From: an uncultured bacterium
GTDB taxonomy: Bacteria > Cyanobacteriota > Vampirovibrionia > Gastranaerophilales > Gastranaerophilaceae
Length of the DNA: 64,000 nucleotides
Direction: 5' to 3'
Assembly: GCA_905216055.1 (NCBI GenBank)
Contig: CAJMSH010000006.1
Location: 62,001 to 126,000, forward strand
Below, one piece after another: positions 61,802 through 64,000 of this stretch (position 1 is the stretch's first letter; every line of letters starts with the position of its first letter). The translations under genes and the position numbers were made by a program. The notes under the pieces were generated by a model. It was not told where the DNA came from and made no database searches. It was given only the letters and a program-made list of their open reading frames with translations.

Positions 61802-62464
61802 TTATAAACTTGTTTGAATGAATAAACTTATTATATCGTTGAGAGCCGAATATTGTCTTTGATATTTTTGAGCTTGTTTTTCTAAGACAGTTATTTGTTT
61901 TTTGTATTCCATAATGGATGTTTGGCATTCTCTAACAGAATTATTTAATGATTCTTGAACTTGTTGAGCTTCTTGCAAAACACTTTTCATTGAAATTCCA
62001 AGAGCTTCCATAGTTTGTTTAATGATTAAAGCTCCTGTTTGTTTTGAAACTCCTGAAGGAAGCTGATTAATTAGCTGTTTTAAAACTGCAATGTTTGTTG
62101 GAATTTCAAATCCTTCTAAATCATTTGCGAAATTGTCTTTTTCTAAAATATTTTGTTGTGGAATTGATGATGGTTGATTAAAAGACATCATATTAGGTGT
62201 ATTAAATGATGAATTTGTTGTAGTTTCAAATGTATTTTGCGGTTCTTCCTCAATGTTATCTTGAGTTGAGAATGTTGAATTATCTTCTTCTTCATTATTT
62301 GTTGTAAATTCAATTTCAGAAGAATTATTATCATCAATTGTTTGTTCTTGTTCAACCGGAGCAGGATTGTCTACTACATTTTGAATTTCAATATCTGATT
62401 GTTGTTTTAAGGCTTCAACTATTTTTCTTCCAACGCCTTCTGTTATTTTATTACTTACCATCAT
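61802..62464 (-). CDS. Acidic/Asn-rich protein with C-terminal coiled coil, 220 residues
   Basis: Not recognised. Residues 1-25 form a helix (KITEGVGRKIVEALKQ), 26-110 are disordered and rich in Asn, Glu, Thr and Pro, 118-155 contain IPTNIAVLKQLINQLPSGVSKQTGALI (quoted in part), and 155-220 are a coiled coil. No signal peptide or membrane segment. The layout suits a cytoskeletal or scaffold protein. Second Met is an alternative start. Confidence 0.65.
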   Translation of the reverse strand: MMVSNKITEGVGRKIVEALKQQSDIEIQNVVDNPAPVEQEQTIDDNNSSEIEFTTNNEEEDNSTFSTQDNIEEEPQNTFETTTNSSFNTPNMMSFNQPSSIPQQNILEKDNFANDLEGFEIPTNIAVLKQLINQLPSGVSKQTGALIIKQTMEALGISMKSVLQEAQQVQESLNNSVRECQTSIMEYKKQITVLEKQAQKYQRQYSALNDIISLFIQTSL

Positions 62465-62648
62465 AATCCTCTTTCATTGAATTATTATAATATATTAAAG
62501 AAATTATTTCAATAATATCAAAAAATAGTTACAAAATGCTAAGAAAATATGAAATTTTAACAAGTAGTGATATAATAAAAAAATATCAAATAATATGATA
62601 AATAATAAGAGTATGAAAAATCTGCAGAAGTCAGATTGAGAGGAAGAT

Positions 62649-64000
62649 ATGAAAAGACGTGCATTTATAAGTGTATATGATAAAGTAGGTTTGATTGATT
62701 TTGCACAAAATCTTGTAGAAAAGTTTGATTATGAAATTGTTGCTGGCGGAGATACTTATGAAGTTTTGAAAAATGCTGATATTGAAGTTATAAATCTTCA
62801 TGATTTTTCAACATCTGCCGGATTTTTATTAGGCGAATTTGATGCTTTAAACGAGACTATTATTGCAGGTATTTTGAATAACAGTTCTGATATCAGAGAA
62901 TTAGATGAACTTGAAAAAACTATTATAAAGTCATTTGACATGGTTGTTGTAAATATCTGTCCTTTTGAAAGAGTTGTATTAGAAAATTCCGATGTGTCTG
63001 AAATGGTTAATAAAATAGATGTCGTTGGAATTACTTTGTTGCGTGCAGGTGCTAAAAATTATAAAAATGTAACAGTTATTACTGATAAAGTTGATTATTA
63101 TGTAGCTTTAAATGCAAATGAATTTGGTAGATTGAAACTTGCGGCAAAAGCATTTAATCTTACATCAAATTATGACAGACATGTATCCACAAAATTAGCG
63201 GAACAAACAGGAGAAAAACCTTTTAAAACCTTAAGTTTTGAAAAGGTGAGAGATTTAAAATACGGTGAAAACCCTCATCAAAAAGGTGCTATTTATAAAA
63301 CTGAAAGAATGGTTGATTATGAGGTAATTAATGGACGAGAATTGTCTTATAATGATATTTTAAACGTAACAGAAGCTGCTAATATTGTTAGTGAATTTTA
63401 TGATGTTAATGCTGTTTCTATTATTCGTCATACAAAACCTTGCGGTGTTGCATTAGGGCGTTCAATTTATGATGCTTACACAAAAGCTTTTGATTGCGAT
63501 CCTGTCAGTTCATTTTATGGTACTGTCGGTTTTTCAAAGCCTGTTGATTCAGAGGTTGCAAAACATTTGAATTCAATGTCTGTTGAAGTTATTATTGCTC
63601 CTGATTTTATGCCTGATGCTGTTAAACTTTTTGAGGATAATTCTGATATTAAACTTGTAAAATTGAATACATCTTTAAAAGATTACAGAAGATTTACAAG
63701 AGAAGAGGTTGTCTTATCTCCGTTTGGTGCACTTGTTCAGGATAGCAATGCCAGTGAACTGGATAAAGATATGTTTAAAATTGTAACACGTGAAAAACCG
63801 ACGGCAGAACAGATTGAAGATGCAGTATTTGCTTGGAAGGTTGTAAAATATGCCAAGACAAATTCTGCAGTTATCGCAAGAGATTTTAAAACTTGTGCAA
63901 TTTCTCAAGGTCAAACAAATGCAATTGTTGCTGTTGAACAAGCTTTGAATTATGCTTGTGATAATTCAAAAGAAGCAGTTTTGGCATCTGATGCAACAAT
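62649..64000 (+). CDS. purH: Bifunctional AICAR transformylase/IMP cyclohydrolase (partial)
   Basis: Last two steps of purine synthesis to IMP. It opens MKRRAFISVYDKVGLIDFAQ (MGS-like cyclohydrolase domain), with FDMVVVNICPFE, IDVVGITLLRAGAKNYKNV, then the transformylase domain with KYGENPHQKGAIY and IIRHTKPCGVALG. 450 codons are open to the window edge, so the C-terminus is missing. AGAGGAAG precedes the ATG. Upstream 184 bases hold no gene. Confidence 0.95.
   Translation, partial: MKRRAFISVYDKVGLIDFAQNLVEKFDYEIVAGGDTYEVLKNADIEVINLHDFSTSAGFLLGEFDALNETIIAGILNNSSDIRELDELEKTIIKSFDMVVVNICPFERVVLENSDVSEMVNKIDVVGITLLRAGAKNYKNVTVITDKVDYYVALNANEFGRLKLAAKAFNLTSNYDRHVSTKLAEQTGEKPFKTLSFEKVRDLKYGENPHQKGAIYKTERMVDYEVINGRELSYNDILNVTEAANIVSEFYDVNAVSIIRHTKPCGVALGRSIYDAYTKAFDCDPVSSFYGTVGFSKPVDSEVAKHLNSMSVEVIIAPDFMPDAVKLFEDNSDIKLVKLNTSLKDYRRFTREEVVLSPFGALVQDSNASELDKDMFKIVTREKPTAEQIEDAVFAWKVVKYAKTNSAVIARDFKTCAISQGQTNAIVAVEQALNYACDNSKEAVLASDAT

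Overview
The window looks like chromosomal DNA of an AT-rich, Gram-negative-type bacterium. My best guess is a gut-type non-photosynthetic relative of cyanobacteria (Vampirovibrionia / Melainabacteria, order Gastranaerophilales). The grounds are the low GC, a two-gene ATP synthase beta-epsilon unit standing apart from the other F-type ATPase genes as in cyanobacteria, a full MinCDE system, type IV pilus genes with a secretin (so an outer membrane), and a haemagglutinin-type adhesin. No photosynthesis genes, rRNA, insertion sequences, prophage or CRISPR arrays were seen. The placement is inference from gene content, not from a database search.

Layout. 0-2 kb: TPM-domain membrane protein, a degenerate nucleotidyltransferase, tRNA-Val(GAC) and a small unknown gene. 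2-6 kb (minus): gcvT-gcvH-gcvPA without gcvPB, and a dnaJ with a reduced zinc finger. 6-16 kb (minus): the S10-spc ribosomal protein cluster from rpsJ to rplR, interrupted between rpsN and rpsH by a plus-strand unknown gene and stopping after rplR. 16-19.6 kb (minus): minC-minD-minE and a lysozyme-like protein. 19.7-22.8 kb (plus): a tightly packed run of a Nudix/NrtR-like protein, secG, tcdA, an SDR and an HD-domain protein. 22.7-31 kb: GT9 glycosyltransferase, comM, a two-subunit CHR transporter, atpD-atpC and bioF-bioG-bioC. 31-38 kb: a pilin-like protein, lysS, pilT, recF and a uridine-kinase-like ATPase. 37.3-43.3 kb (plus): a PilP-like lipoprotein, secretin, pilB and pilC. 43.3-47 kb: SDR, rimO and a flippase. 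47-53 kb: a 1275-residue adhesin-PilZ fusion, convergent with a 588-residue coiled-coil protein. 53-58.7 kb: fabI, a thioredoxin-like protein, valS, an unknown gene and rpsA. 58.8-62.5 kb: five proteins I do not recognise, two of which share matching N- and C-termini. 62.6 kb to the end: purH, cut by the window edge.

How it fits together. Most genes are housekeeping: translation, glycine cleavage, biotin, fatty acid and purine synthesis, ATP synthase and division-site placement. The accessory interest lies in surface and export functions: pilus machinery in scattered pieces (31.1, 33.7 and 37.4-43.3 kb), a TPS-type beta-helix adhesin carrying about 280 residues of Asp-Ser/Asp-Thr repeat and a C-terminal PilZ (c-di-GMP-binding type) domain, and several proteins without signal peptides that have coiled-coil, glycine-rich or flagellin-like layouts. 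Two genes (gcvT and the 97-residue gene at 57.2 kb) have their Shine-Dalgarno sequence buried in a long perfect or near-perfect hairpin just before the start codon. Two others (recF and a CHR transporter subunit) look leaderless.
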